64,000 nucleotides of DNA from Candidatus Altimarinota bacterium (lineage in GTDB: Bacteria; Patescibacteriota; Gracilibacteria; BD1-5; UBA2023): positions 1-64,000 of the forward strand of contig JAQUEK010000001.1 in NCBI GenBank assembly GCA_028685185.1, given 5' to 3'. The notes under the pieces were generated by a model. That model had not been told where the DNA came from, did no database searches, and saw only the letters and a list, made by a program, of their open reading frames with translations. Shown here in pieces: positions 55,526 through 64,000 of the stretch. The first letter of the stretch is position 1. Each line of letters begins with the position of its first letter. The translations under genes and the position numbers were made by a program.

Positions 55526-58500
55526 ATGGTGAACAATTCCAACAACGCCCAGAATCAGCAAAGAGAAGACAATAATCAAACCAGTCCTCAGGATAAGGAA
55601 AAAAAGATCGAAAAAGCCATAAAGAAATATAGCGATTGAAGGCTTAATTCAAGCAAATGAATCGATTTCTATAATTCAGCGTCAGCAAACCTGGACTGAT
55701 TTTTCAATGATGGACTTAAGAATGATTTCAAAAAATTCATCGAGGAGAATGATGAATTCAAAAGCATAAAGCTTGAGGATATCTCAGAAAAGAAAGATTC
55801 ATTCACGAAACATATCCTTTCTTTTTGAGTGGCTTATGAATCAAAAAGGACCGCAATAAGAGAAGTTATCAAAAGAGAATATTGAGAGCTGAACATCGAT
55901 TGAAACAATGCATTGAATTATAAGATAAGCGGTTTATCCTTATCTGGACTTGATGATGTGCTGGAAAATTGAGAGAAGAGAGATTCATTCATACAAGGCA
56001 CACTAAAAGATAAAGCTCCGAAAAAGAAAGAGTTCCTGAATTTTCTTGATAATTTGAATATAAATCCATCTTCAATAACAAAAGAACAGACTAAAGCGAT
56101 AATATCAATAAGAAACTGAAACCTTATAAATGATGAGCAACTTAAAGATGTCTTGGATCTATTTAAGAATAATCCTGAAGCACAGAAGAATATCATAAAG
56201 GCATTCCTCCCATCCGTAAGCATAAAAAAGCTTATAGACATGGATATCCTGACCGAAGAGAAAGCAAATTCATATATCAAGGAGCTGATAAATAATAATG
56301 ATAACCTGAAGAAGCTTAAACCGCATTTCGAAAGCAATCATTGATATCTGAATGATGATATCTATGAAAAAGTTATAATCCCTACTTATCTTTTTCCTGA
56401 CGATGTCGTGAAAAAGATATTATGAGAGCAATGAGTTCCACTTCTAGTCAAGGAATACAATTCGCTTGTTGATGAGAATAATAGGAACGGGTCCTTTTCT
56501 CATCTGTTCGAACTTGATGAAAATGGGAATGTCACTCCTGATTTCATAAAGAAGGTTTCAAGCGATTCTAGTCTTAGAGATAAAATCAAATGAATAGATA
56601 AGCTGAAGGAATGAGTAATATTGAAAACACGAAAGAAGACTGAAAAAGATGATAGCTGAAATCAATGAGAAGATGTCTGATATTTCAGGATAGATAAGCT
56701 TGACATATGAACCGTTCTTGAAACTAAACTTCTGCAGGTCACAAATCTGACAGGTCCTAATTGAATCAAAAGAAATCCATGAGAACCGGAAAATCTCAGA
56801 TATAATACGTTTCTAGAATTTCTGAAAAGCATCGACTGAGGTGAATTCATAGACAATGATGTTTTCGAGGCAGAAAAAAAGGATTGAAAGATTAAGGAAT
56901 CCATAGAAGTATGAGAGATAAACTCAATAAGTGATCTGAACAAGAAATTGGATGAGGAAGCGGATTCCAAATGATCCATATACAAAGTTGAAGACTGAAT
57001 GAGCTTTGAGACCTTCAAAGATGACAAGTCCAAATACTGAGTATTTTCGATATCGATAAACAAAGCGAAAAATGAGATTACCGTAACAAATTGAAATGCA
57101 GAATTCTGACCTCTATCATACAAGAAATTCTATGAGGATTTTCTGCATAACCAATCAAGCAGGATATCAAATCTAAGAACTCCAGAAGCTATGCTTTCTA
57201 CGATCAAAATAAACTGAGACAGCAAAGTTGCCGATTGATTCAAGGAAATCGTATTTGAAGACGGTAAATTCATGCCACAGGATAGAAAAGCAGACAAGAA
57301 TTTCGAATGAATAAGATATTTCACTTGAAAAGATGGTGCTGCGATCCGTATCGATGAGATCAAAAACTGAAAAGTCAAACTGTCAGAATGAAAATACAAA
57401 GAGAATATAAAAGCATGAGAAAGTGATGAATTCAAATGATCAAGATCAAGTTGGTACTGAATAGAGATAATGTACTATATGCTTCAGAAGAATGGTCTGA
57501 CCCCGAAAATCCCTAAAAAACCGGTAGAGCATGTAGATGCTAAAAAACCACCGAAGCTTCAATGATGACTATTCAAATCATGGCTTCAATGATACAGTAT
57601 AAACGATCTTGTGAAATGATCTAAGCAATTCACAGATTTCGTGAAGCACAAGCTGGAACAATGATCCAAAGTCAATTCATCAAGATTTGCTGTTAAGATC
57701 TGAAAGATTCTTCATCTTCCTGATGATGTCATGCTTGATCTTAATTCTGTTGTAAGATCCGCCGATAAGAAGAATATGGATGAGATAGTATGAGAAATGT
57801 GAAACTTATCTCCTCTTGAAAGGATCCAAAGGATAGGTAAGATAGTAAAGAATGCATGATCTCCTACTTACGAGCTTCAAGCAGCCATGCTGGTCGCACT
57901 TTCGAAATTCGGGCATCTATATCCATGAATGGTGGAAAATGAATGAACATATCTATGGTATAGAAGATTCGGATGAGTGCCAAATGATACTTTCTTTAAA
58001 CAAACAAAAGGTGATTTGGAAAAAGAATGAAAGCAATTCACTGAAGAAGCGCTTATTATATTATGGCTTAAGAAAGATTCGACATGGCAGAAATATAATA
58101 TGAGTTCATCTTTCTGGTGAGAACTTAAGAAATCATGGAAGGAATGAAGGGAATGATGACAGAAAGCTTGATGAGAAGATACCGAATCTATGAAGAGTGT
58201 GGATGCTAGGATAAATTTTGCTATAGATGAGCTCAGAAAATGAAAGAAATACAATACTTTCTGAATATTGAAGCCGATATGGTGAAAGTGATGAACTGCA
58301 CAAGAAATGAATAAGGTTCCATTCATACTTCTCATGTCTTGAACAACAAAAAAATTCAATGAGGCAGAAATAAGGGCTATGAATAATTTCTATTGGGAAT
58401 GATATCCTTTTCCTGCATTATGGTTCTGAAAGGATGATGATAGTATTAATCTTTTCCAAGATGTAATAGTTAAACTATCAAAATCAATATGAGCTGAGAA

Positions 58501-59326
58501 AGAAGCTGAAAAAATAGTATCAATGCAAAGAAAATTTGAAAAAAATTGATATAAATTAGATGAAAACAACAAAACAGATGAATTTCAAGAATTTGTTAAG
58601 GAAATTTCATCTTTCTGGGATAAGCATTGAAGCAAACTATCCCCAAAACTTACGATATCATGAGATCCTGAGATATTCCTGAAGAAAGATGAGCCGAATA
58701 ATGCTGAATATGCGAAATATTACAACACGCTGAAATCAAGGATGGAATCTTCTGATTACAAGCTTAATGAAGGATGATTCGCAGAATGATTCTATAGTCA
58801 TGATCATTCTTCCCAAGCGCTGCAATGAGTTGAGACATTCTTGTCAAAAAAAGTCAGATTCACATCTGATGCGACTGTTGTGGATAAAGCATGAAAGGAT
58901 ATATTTGATGCTGTTGTAGATGGAATCAGGGATATAAAGAACAAGCAGCACGACTCGGATCCAGTCAAAAACAGAGAATATCAGATAAAGCTATATCAGG
59001 AATACTATAGATGAACTTATGCTTTCATCAAATCGCAGATCACGACAATCGAAAAATTCCAGAAATCCGATTATTGAAAGAAGCTTGCGAAATTGTGATT
59101 CAATTTCAGTGAGGATTTGGATTATGAATGAGTGAAAGCTGGAAATTATAATGATAAGATAAGATGATACTTCGATTCCTATATGGTTCATTGAACCGAT
59201 GCTGTAAAGGTTAACTCAGCGATACAGACCAGAAATGTCTTCGAAGGAAAGATAACTGATCTCATACCTGCTGAATGAGTGGCAGATAGCCATCATAATG
59301 ATAGTCAAAACAGAAGAGCAGCCTAA
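55526..59326 (+). CDS. Giant unknown cytoplasmic-type protein
   Basis: 1266 residues from MVNNSNNAQNQQRED to TAA, with many TGA-Gly codons. No signal peptide. The first 60 residues are polar and disordered. Charged helical regions follow, with a beta-rich block near residues 520-640 (KYGVFSISINKAKNEITVTNGNAEFG and GIRYFTGKDGAAIRIDEIKNGKVKLSEG). A more ordered region lies near 750-1000 (AAMLVALSKFGHLYPGMVENEGTYLWYRRFGGVPNDTF). No catalytic motif is recognised. Its stop overlaps the convergent DUF167 stop. Size and lack of homology by eye make it one of the largest lineage-specific proteins here. Confidence 0.7.
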
Positions 59327-59589
59327 TTGCTTATCCTCAATAATTTGATGCTATCGGCAGCTCAGCTTATTATCTCAATGCTATCCTTGGATACTCATAA
59401 TTCCTTAGCGATAAAGCCAACCAGTTCCTGGTTGGCTTTTCATTTTTCCGGAACCGCTTTAAGCCTTATCTTTATGGTTCAGTCATCCATTATTCAGAAA
59501 ACCTCTGTTTTGGGCTGGCGCGGAGAAACCTTTATTCTGAAATAATTTTTGGTATCTTTATCTAATTTGACATAAGTTGCTAAATCCAT
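59323..59589 (-). CDS. DUF167 (UPF0235/YggU) family protein
   Basis: 88 residues. The layout FRIKVSPRQPKTEVFGIMDDGTIKIRLKAVPEKGKANQELVGFIAKELGVSKDSIEIISGAADSIKLLRI matches the family: R-x-K-V-x-P-x-a-k-t at the start, the P-x-K-G-K-A-N loop in the centre and i-x-i-x-S-G-x-x-S-x-x-K near the end. Function of the family is unknown, with a small alpha/beta fold. Its 3' end overlaps that of the giant protein by 4 bases. Confidence 0.88.
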
Positions 59590-59645
59590 ATATTTTCATT
59601 AATGATCACTTAGATGATATTTAATTTAAATTATTTGCAAATAAT

Positions 59646-60761
59646 ATGAAAATTTGAATTGATTGCAGAATGTATTCGATACATTTCACATGAATATGAA
59701 GGTATGTTTATGAGCTTGTTTCTTACCTTGAAAAAAATGATCTGGAAAATGAATATGTCCTTTTCTTCAATGAACCGAATTTTTCAGATTATATTCCCCC
59801 GAATGAAAGATTCAAGAAGGTTCTTGTGAATGCCAGACATTATTCATATAAGGAACAGTTCGTTTTCTTATATAAATTATACAAGGAAAATCTTGATCTT
59901 ATGCATTTCACACATTTCAATGCTCCGATATTCTATAAAAGGCCTTCAGTTGTAACTATCCATGACCTTACCATTTCATTCTACCCTTGAAAGAAGCTGA
60001 CAAAACCTCATCATAGGCTAGCATATAACCTCACAGTGAAGAACATAACAAAAAGGGCAGAAAAGATAATCGCCGTCACAAAACATACGAAAAAGGATCT
60101 CATAGAGGTTCTGAATGTTCCAGAAGATAAGATAGAAGTCATATATGAAGGATTGAACAAGAATGATTTCTTCATCGCATGAAAAGAGGATATCGAAAAA
60201 TTGAAGATGAAGTTTGACCTAAAAAAGGATTATATCTTCTACGTATGAGTATTAAGGGAACACAAGAATCTTTTAAGGCTAATAACCGCTTATAATGAAC
60301 TTCTGAAAGAATGAGTAATAGATCTTGATCTAGTCATAGCCTGAAAGGAAGATGTATATTTCGAAATAAGGAACACGATAATAAATGAGTGACTTCAGAA
60401 AAATGTAAGGCTTCTATGATTCGTGCAGGAACAGGATCTGAATATCCTGTATTCTTGAGCGAAAGCTGTTGCATATCCTTCATTGTATGAATGATTCTGA
60501 CTTCCTATACTTGAAGCTATGGCACATAAGGTTCCTCTTGCCTGTTCGAATTTCTCATGTTTGCCAGAAATAGCATGAAAGGATTGAGCGATATTCTTCA
60601 ATCCGCTAAGTATAGAAAGCATAAAGAACTCCCTTAAGGAAGTCCTTACAAATGAGGAACTCAGAGAAAAGCTTATAGAAAACTGATTAAAGAGAGTTGA
60701 TGATTTCAGCTGGGAAAAGATGTGAGGTGAAATATTAGCCTTGTATAATAGTCTCAAATAG
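59646..60761 (+). CDS. GT4-type glycosyltransferase
   Basis: 371 residues. N-terminus MKIGIDCRMYSIHFTGIGRYVYELV, typical of GT4 mannosyl-type enzymes. VVTIHDLTISFYP and KIIAVTKHTKKDLIEVLNVPEDKIEVIYEGLN mark the N-domain end. YVGVLREHKNLLRLITAYNEL and [37 protein letters not shown] follow, the latter with the E-G-F-G-L-P-x-x-E-A-M motif. It probably adds a hexose during surface glycan synthesis with UDP- or GDP-sugars. Its 3' end overlaps the convergent membrane protein gene by 27 bases. Confidence 0.92.
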
Positions 60762-61448
60762 ATTTTTGCCGTTCTGGTTTTCAGATAATTCCCAAACAGG
60801 GATGCTAAGATAATCTCAGATCAGCTTAGCATCTTTTTTTATCATATCAAGATTTCAATGATCAATCACATTGATTCTTCTCAGATCATTCAATACCAGA
60901 TTAATCTCATAGCTGTAGAATGAAGTCTTGTTTCATCTGACATATTCAGAGATGACCTGTACGGCATGTATGCTTTTTATCTCTATGAATTTATCATTGC
61001 TTATGAAATTGAAATTCGTTCGGATTTTTCATCTGTAATGATAACCTGCGATATTATCGAAGATTATTGGAATCGAATAATAATAGAGTAGCCAAGCTCA
61101 AATTCAGATGAAGATAAAGGATATGATTCAGAACATCATAAAGGATTCATAGCCTTTTGAAGTTATGGTTATGAGCAATATGAATAATCAGACAATAGTG
61201 AATATGGATGCTGTTATCTTCATCCATATCGATGATGAGAATATCAGCCTTCAATTCTCCTCTTTCAATATATAAGTATAAACACTTGCTCATCATCTTT
61301 TCAAAGGTGTCCACTCTATCTTCTCTGCAATCGGATCATTGAAAACCGATGCCCTTTTCTGCAATTCTTCCTGTGATGCATTCATCTTATTGGAAAGATT
61401 CTCCATTGTAGCTTTCAGTGATTCTATAAATCAGGCCATAGATATCAT
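60735..61448 (-). CDS. Two-helix membrane protein, unknown
   Basis: 237 residues. The N-terminal 75 are helical and polar. Two adjacent membrane helices follow (TASIFTIVGLFILLITITS and FMMFGIISFIFIGIGAWLLYYYSI). A cytoplasmic beta-rich domain (YHYRGKIRTNFNFISNDKFIEIKSIHAVQVISEYVRGNKTSFYSYEINLVLNDLRRINVIDHG) resembles a PH-like fold in layout. No family certain. It lies between the trpS operon lipoprotein and the convergent glycosyltransferase. Confidence 0.6.
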
Positions 61449-61461
61449 GTTAATGAAATAA

Positions 61462-61638
61462 TTATTTAGGTTTCAATCAGAAAGCGTTGAACAGATCAAG
61501 TGTCTCATCAACTGAATCTTTAGTGCTTGTGACTATTTCATAGGTTCAGGAAAATGAGTCTTGCTTGATCATATTCTTCTGGCAAGCTCATAATCATAAC
61601 ATCATAGCAGTTCAGGCAAAAACCTTTCTAAAGTTCAT
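61462..61638 (-). CDS. Small putative lipoprotein
   Basis: 58 residues. The signal MNFRKVFAGTAMMLGLGACQKN contains the lipobox LGAC. The mature peptide is short (QKNMIKQDSFSGTYEIVTSTKDSVDETLDLFNAFGLKPK). It starts 18 bases after the trpS stop on the same strand and leads to the membrane protein. Function unknown. Confidence 0.65.
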
Positions 61639-61655
61639 AAGAATATTAAATTTAA

Positions 61656-62819
61656 TTATAATCCGACAACTTCTTTTACTTGTTTCATCTTCTCATCTAT
61701 CCTTTCATTCATGATCATAGCTCATTCTGCCAATTTCTGTTCGATCAGTCCATAATCCTTAGACAATTCTTCCCTTCTTGATCTGAAAGCTCATATATAA
61801 TCATTCATGATTTCAAAAAGTTCAGTTTTCGCATTTCAATATCAATATCATCCGGAAAGATATTTCTTCCTTATATCCTCAACTCTTTTCAGATCTCAAA
61901 ATTGCTTTATCAATGCGAATACATTGCAGGTTTCCGGATCTTTCGGCTCATCGACTCATTTTGAATCGGTGGTGATCGACATGATTTTTTTCTTCAATGA
62001 TTTCTCATCTTCAAAAACTCATATGAAGTTATTGTATGATTTGCTCATCTTTCTTCCATCAAGGCCAGAAATCATAGCAACATCCTTTTCTATATGTTCT
62101 TTCGGAATCTTGAAGATATCACATTTATAAGTCTTATTGAAAGCTTTTGCAATATCACGAGTCATCTCAAGATGCTGTTTTTGATCTTCTCAAACTGGAA
62201 CTAAGTCAATGTCATAAGCTAGAATATCAGCTGCCATTAGGATTGGGTAGTTGAAGACTCACATGTTCATTCTATTTTCAAAATTTTCAACAATTTCTTT
62301 AAGTGCAATCAATGCATTTTTATCTTTTTCTTCTGCTTCTTTTATTAAGTTAGCTAAAAGTAAAGAAAATTCAGGCATAGACTTTTGTTTATCTAAAATA
62401 TTTTTAAATCTATTGTATGCATCGTTTACTCACTTGTTAAAATAGATATCGTTTAACATTTTTTCTTTCTTCTGCTGAAAATCCTTAAAACTATGTGCCC
62501 TCAACATCAAAGAATAAGGAGTCACATTATTTAAAACCCAGTTGAGTTTTGGGATAAGTACGATATCTGATTGTTTAAAAATCTTAACTGGCGTATCAAG
62601 TCAGAAAATCGTATAGTAAGTGAGTGCGAGATTTCTGGTGTTTTCTTGAAGGATTTTTCCATCCTTTATGGAAGTGAGCGCATGCATGTCAGCTATGAAA
62701 AGGCTTGCATCGACATCGTTTTGCTCTGATAATCTCTTAAATGGAAGAATGGCTCATGTGAGATTCCCTATATGCGGCATCTCTCAAGTAGGCTTTACTC
62801 ATGTTATTATTTTTTTCAT
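61656..62819 (-). CDS. trpS: Tryptophanyl-tRNA synthetase
   Basis: 387 residues. Class I signature: TGVKPTGEMPHIGNLTGAILPFKRL has the H-I-G-N motif, with several Gly encoded TGA. The second signature, GLDGRKMSKSYNNF (K-M-S-K-S), lies near residue 253. [34 protein letters not shown] matches the adenylate-binding core. The charged insert (NKWVNDAYNRFKNILDKQKSMPEF) is longer than in typical TrpRS. It charges tRNA-Trp. Its leader carries a candidate Trp attenuator (62945-63118). In a TGA-recoded organism Trp is encoded only by TGG. Confidence 0.95.
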
Positions 62820-62944
62820 CGGTTTTTAGGTTATTTGTAAGATTATATTTAATTTTTTAAAATCTATATATTTTTTTAAATTTTGCATGTGGCGCCAATA
62901 TCTGAAATAGAAAGAGTTCATATGTTTGTGTTTTTAAAGATTAA

Positions 62945-62975
62945 AAAGACTGTCATCTTCACGATGACAGTCTTT
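62945..62975 (-). terminator. Attenuator terminator of trpS
   Basis: Minus strand: AAAGACTGTCATC GTGAA GATGACAGTCTTT, followed by TT. It lies between the leader peptide and trpS, so it can only act as a conditional terminator of that gene. Confidence 0.87.
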
Positions 62976-63016
62976 ATTTGTATTCATTATATGCTTTAAC
63001 GGAATCAATAAAAACT
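62969..63016 (-). promoter_or_regulatory. Candidate antiterminator of trpS
   Basis: Minus strand AGTTTTTATT (63007-63016) can pair with AATAAAGACT (62969-62978) over 10 bases with one G-U pair. The second arm includes seven bases of the terminator 5' stem, so the two structures exclude each other. The first arm begins two bases after the leader stop codon, where a terminating ribosome would cover it. Confidence 0.55.
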
Positions 63017-63017
63017 C

Positions 63018-63065
63018 TTATCGAGAAGAGGATATTATCTTTGTCCACCAAAGTCTTTTGTTCAT
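63018..63065 (-). CDS. trpS leader peptide
   Basis: 15 codons, MNKRLWWTKIISSSR then TAA, with two adjacent TGG codons. Position and content fit an attenuation leader: it begins just after the promoter and is followed by the terminator and then trpS. No clear Shine-Dalgarno site is visible. Under low charged tRNA-Trp, a stalled ribosome would leave the antiterminator arm free. Too short to be certain by itself. Confidence 0.6.
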   Translation of the reverse strand: MNKRLWWTKIISSSR

Positions 63066-63090
63066 ATGAATGTTTTAATTAACTGATGAC

Positions 63091-63118
63091 AGTATATCAG
63101 AAATTGGATTTGTGTCAA
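63091..63118 (-). promoter_or_regulatory. Promoter of the trpS leader
   Basis: TTGACA (63113-63118), 16-base spacer, TATACT (63091-63096) on the minus strand. Expected start is near 63084, giving a leader of about 265 bases before the trpS ATG. Confidence 0.75.
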
Positions 63119-63213
63119 AAAAATTTAGAAATGACTTAAATATTTTGACAAAGCGTAATATTTCCATATAAACATGTTAATATTTTATCCGTTTTTTAAA
63201 GATTTTGGAAAAT

Positions 63214-63549
63214 ATGTTTCTAGACAAACAAGCACAGTACTGATGAGAATATCAGGATATTTTTGGTTTGGATCTTTTCAGTTCAAAACCATCAGAATGA
63301 GATTATCTAGCTATGTTTTCTTGAGATAAAGTTAGTCTTGAATATGAATACAGAATCAGATGAGAAATTGACAGGATTCTTGAAAAGGTTTCGAATAAGC
63401 AATTTTTGGAAACAAGGGAACTTCAGATATATTCGTTGCACACAACCATAGAGATGCTATCGTCCGATCAAGAACCTCAAAAGATAAAATATAAGTCACT
63501 GATAAGAGAGATTCTGGATTTCAGATGAATCGAATGAAATTTGGATTAG
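63214..63549 (+). CDS. Small unknown protein
   Basis: 111 residues from MFLDKQAQYGGEYQDIFGLDLFSSKPSEGDYLAMFSGDKVSLEYEYRIRGEIDRILEK to TAG, with several TGA-Gly. The second half is helical (VSNKQFLETRELQIYSLHTTIEMLSSDQEPQKIKYKSLIREILDFRGIEG). Divergent to the trpS leader. No family recognised. Confidence 0.6.
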
Positions 63550-63704
63550 ATCCATAAGATCGGTTCAAAGAACTTATCTGGTTTCTCAATGAAAATCAAA
63601 ATAAAACCTGTACCCCAGCTATTGCCGCCTGTAGGCAGAGAAAAATCTCTGCTGAGTTTATCAACCGCCCTTATATGGGTCAAATATACGATAGGAGGAA
63701 TACC

Positions 63705-64000
63705 ATGCCAAACCAGAAAGATCAGCATGCTGGAAAAAAGATATCAGTAAAGGACCTGCTCAAAGGTACCGGGCTTTTTGACAAAAACGGATACATAGAT
63801 TTTATGTACGTCGCCAGCTTTCCCTGTAAAACAAACGGACAGATGGTCTATCTGAAAAGAGAGCTTAAGAAATGGATTACCGAAGTATTGAAATCTGGCG
63901 CCATAATCGAAGAAAATGTTCCATTTGAAAAAGAAGCAAACGGCGTAAAAGCCATCTTCAATTTCAGGATCAAGGGCGGGATGAAGGATGGAGTCTGGAA
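63705..64000 (+). CDS. Standard-code-type small protein, cut by the window edge
   Basis: Begins MPNQKDQHAGKKISVKDLLKGTGLFDKNGYIDFMYVASFPC after a perfect AGGAGG site 7 bases upstream, and runs off the window with no stop. Ten Gly are visible in the part shown, all GGN; none is TGA, unlike the gene directly upstream. It continues VYLKRELKKWITEVLKSGAIIEENVPFEKEANGVKAIFNFRIKGGMKDGVW. No family recognised. The preceding spacer has a hairpin (GCAGAGA/TCTCTGC). Looks foreign, or the contig joins two sources here. Confidence 0.6.
   Translation, partial: MPNQKDQHAGKKISVKDLLKGTGLFDKNGYIDFMYVASFPCKTNGQMVYLKRELKKWITEVLKSGAIIEENVPFEKEANGVKAIFNFRIKGGMKDGVW

Noticed and set aside
56662-58359. Minus-strand frames of 153, 101 and 160 residues
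   Set aside because: Shadows of the 1266-residue plus-strand gene.
63083-63092. Copy of the trpS terminator arm (ACTGTCATC) as antiterminator partner
   Set aside because: It overlaps the -10 element and would mostly not be transcribed.

Overview
The window only makes sense when TGA is read as glycine (translation table 25). With TAA and TAG as the only stops, almost every strand resolves into long, closely packed genes, and the TGA codons fall on invariant glycines: the FtsH P-loop and HExGH, the GGS before STISQ of the penicillin-binding protein, the glycine before the thioester Cys of the alpha-macroglobulin, and the Gly/Ser loop of GatA. TGG is still used for Trp. Together with the low GC content, this points to a Candidate Phyla Radiation bacterium of the Gracilibacteria or Absconditabacteria (SR1) type. 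All coordinates below use this code unless stated.

Layout. 1-2.1 kb: a membrane-type ORF without a normal start, a CYTH-domain protein, a GC-rich structured intergenic patch and tRNA-Gln. 2.2-7.6 kb (+): small membrane protein, S41/PDZ protease, RecX, and two Lys/Glu-rich unknowns. 7.6-15.4 kb (-): a UPF0489 protein, guanylate kinase and a 2184-residue alpha-2-macroglobulin. 16.4-18.4 kb (+): PBP1C, the classic genomic neighbour of bacterial alpha-macroglobulins. 18.4-21.0 kb (-): ArsR-type regulator, YbaK-like deacylase, GalU, AGOG-type 8-oxoguanine glycosylase. 21.1-28.7 kb: lytic transglycosylase, acyltransferase, PKD-like surface protein, two secreted or lipid-anchored proteins, glycosyltransferase. 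28.7-35.0 kb: FtsH, a Tyr/Cys-repeat secreted protein, Der, a CNNM/CorC protein. 35.1-40.7 kb: a three-gene cassette described next. 40.9-46.6 kb: tRNA-Arg, unknowns, a Trm11-like methyltransferase, PNPase. 47-55 kb: a foreign-looking lytic transglycosylase, GatA, a GGDEF protein, exonuclease III, ClpB. 55-64 kb: a zinc-finger protein, a 1266-residue orphan, DUF167, a glycosyltransferase, TrpS with a probable attenuator, and two genes at the edge.

The most unusual system is the minus-strand cassette at 35287-40326. It holds (i) an ATP-grasp ligase of the alpha-L-glutamate-ligase-like type fused to a DUF1704/MATCAP-like metallopeptidase domain, (ii) a second ATP-grasp-like protein, and (iii) a signal-peptide protein ending in a multi-helix domain resembling the 7TM domain found with inactive transglutaminases. 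The set is bracketed by two direct repeats of about 75-80 bp and one end lies beside tRNA-Arg, so it looks like a mobile or inserted peptide-ligase/peptidase module.

Two other points stand out. The trpS leader has a TTGACA/TATACT promoter, a 15-codon peptide with tandem Trp codons, a possible antiterminator and a terminator, that is, textbook attenuation. Three genes (47.1-47.8, 55.06-55.33, and 63.7 kb to the edge) contain no TGA-glycine at all and have strong Shine-Dalgarno sites. One of them ends in TGA, so they look like recent arrivals from standard-code organisms.
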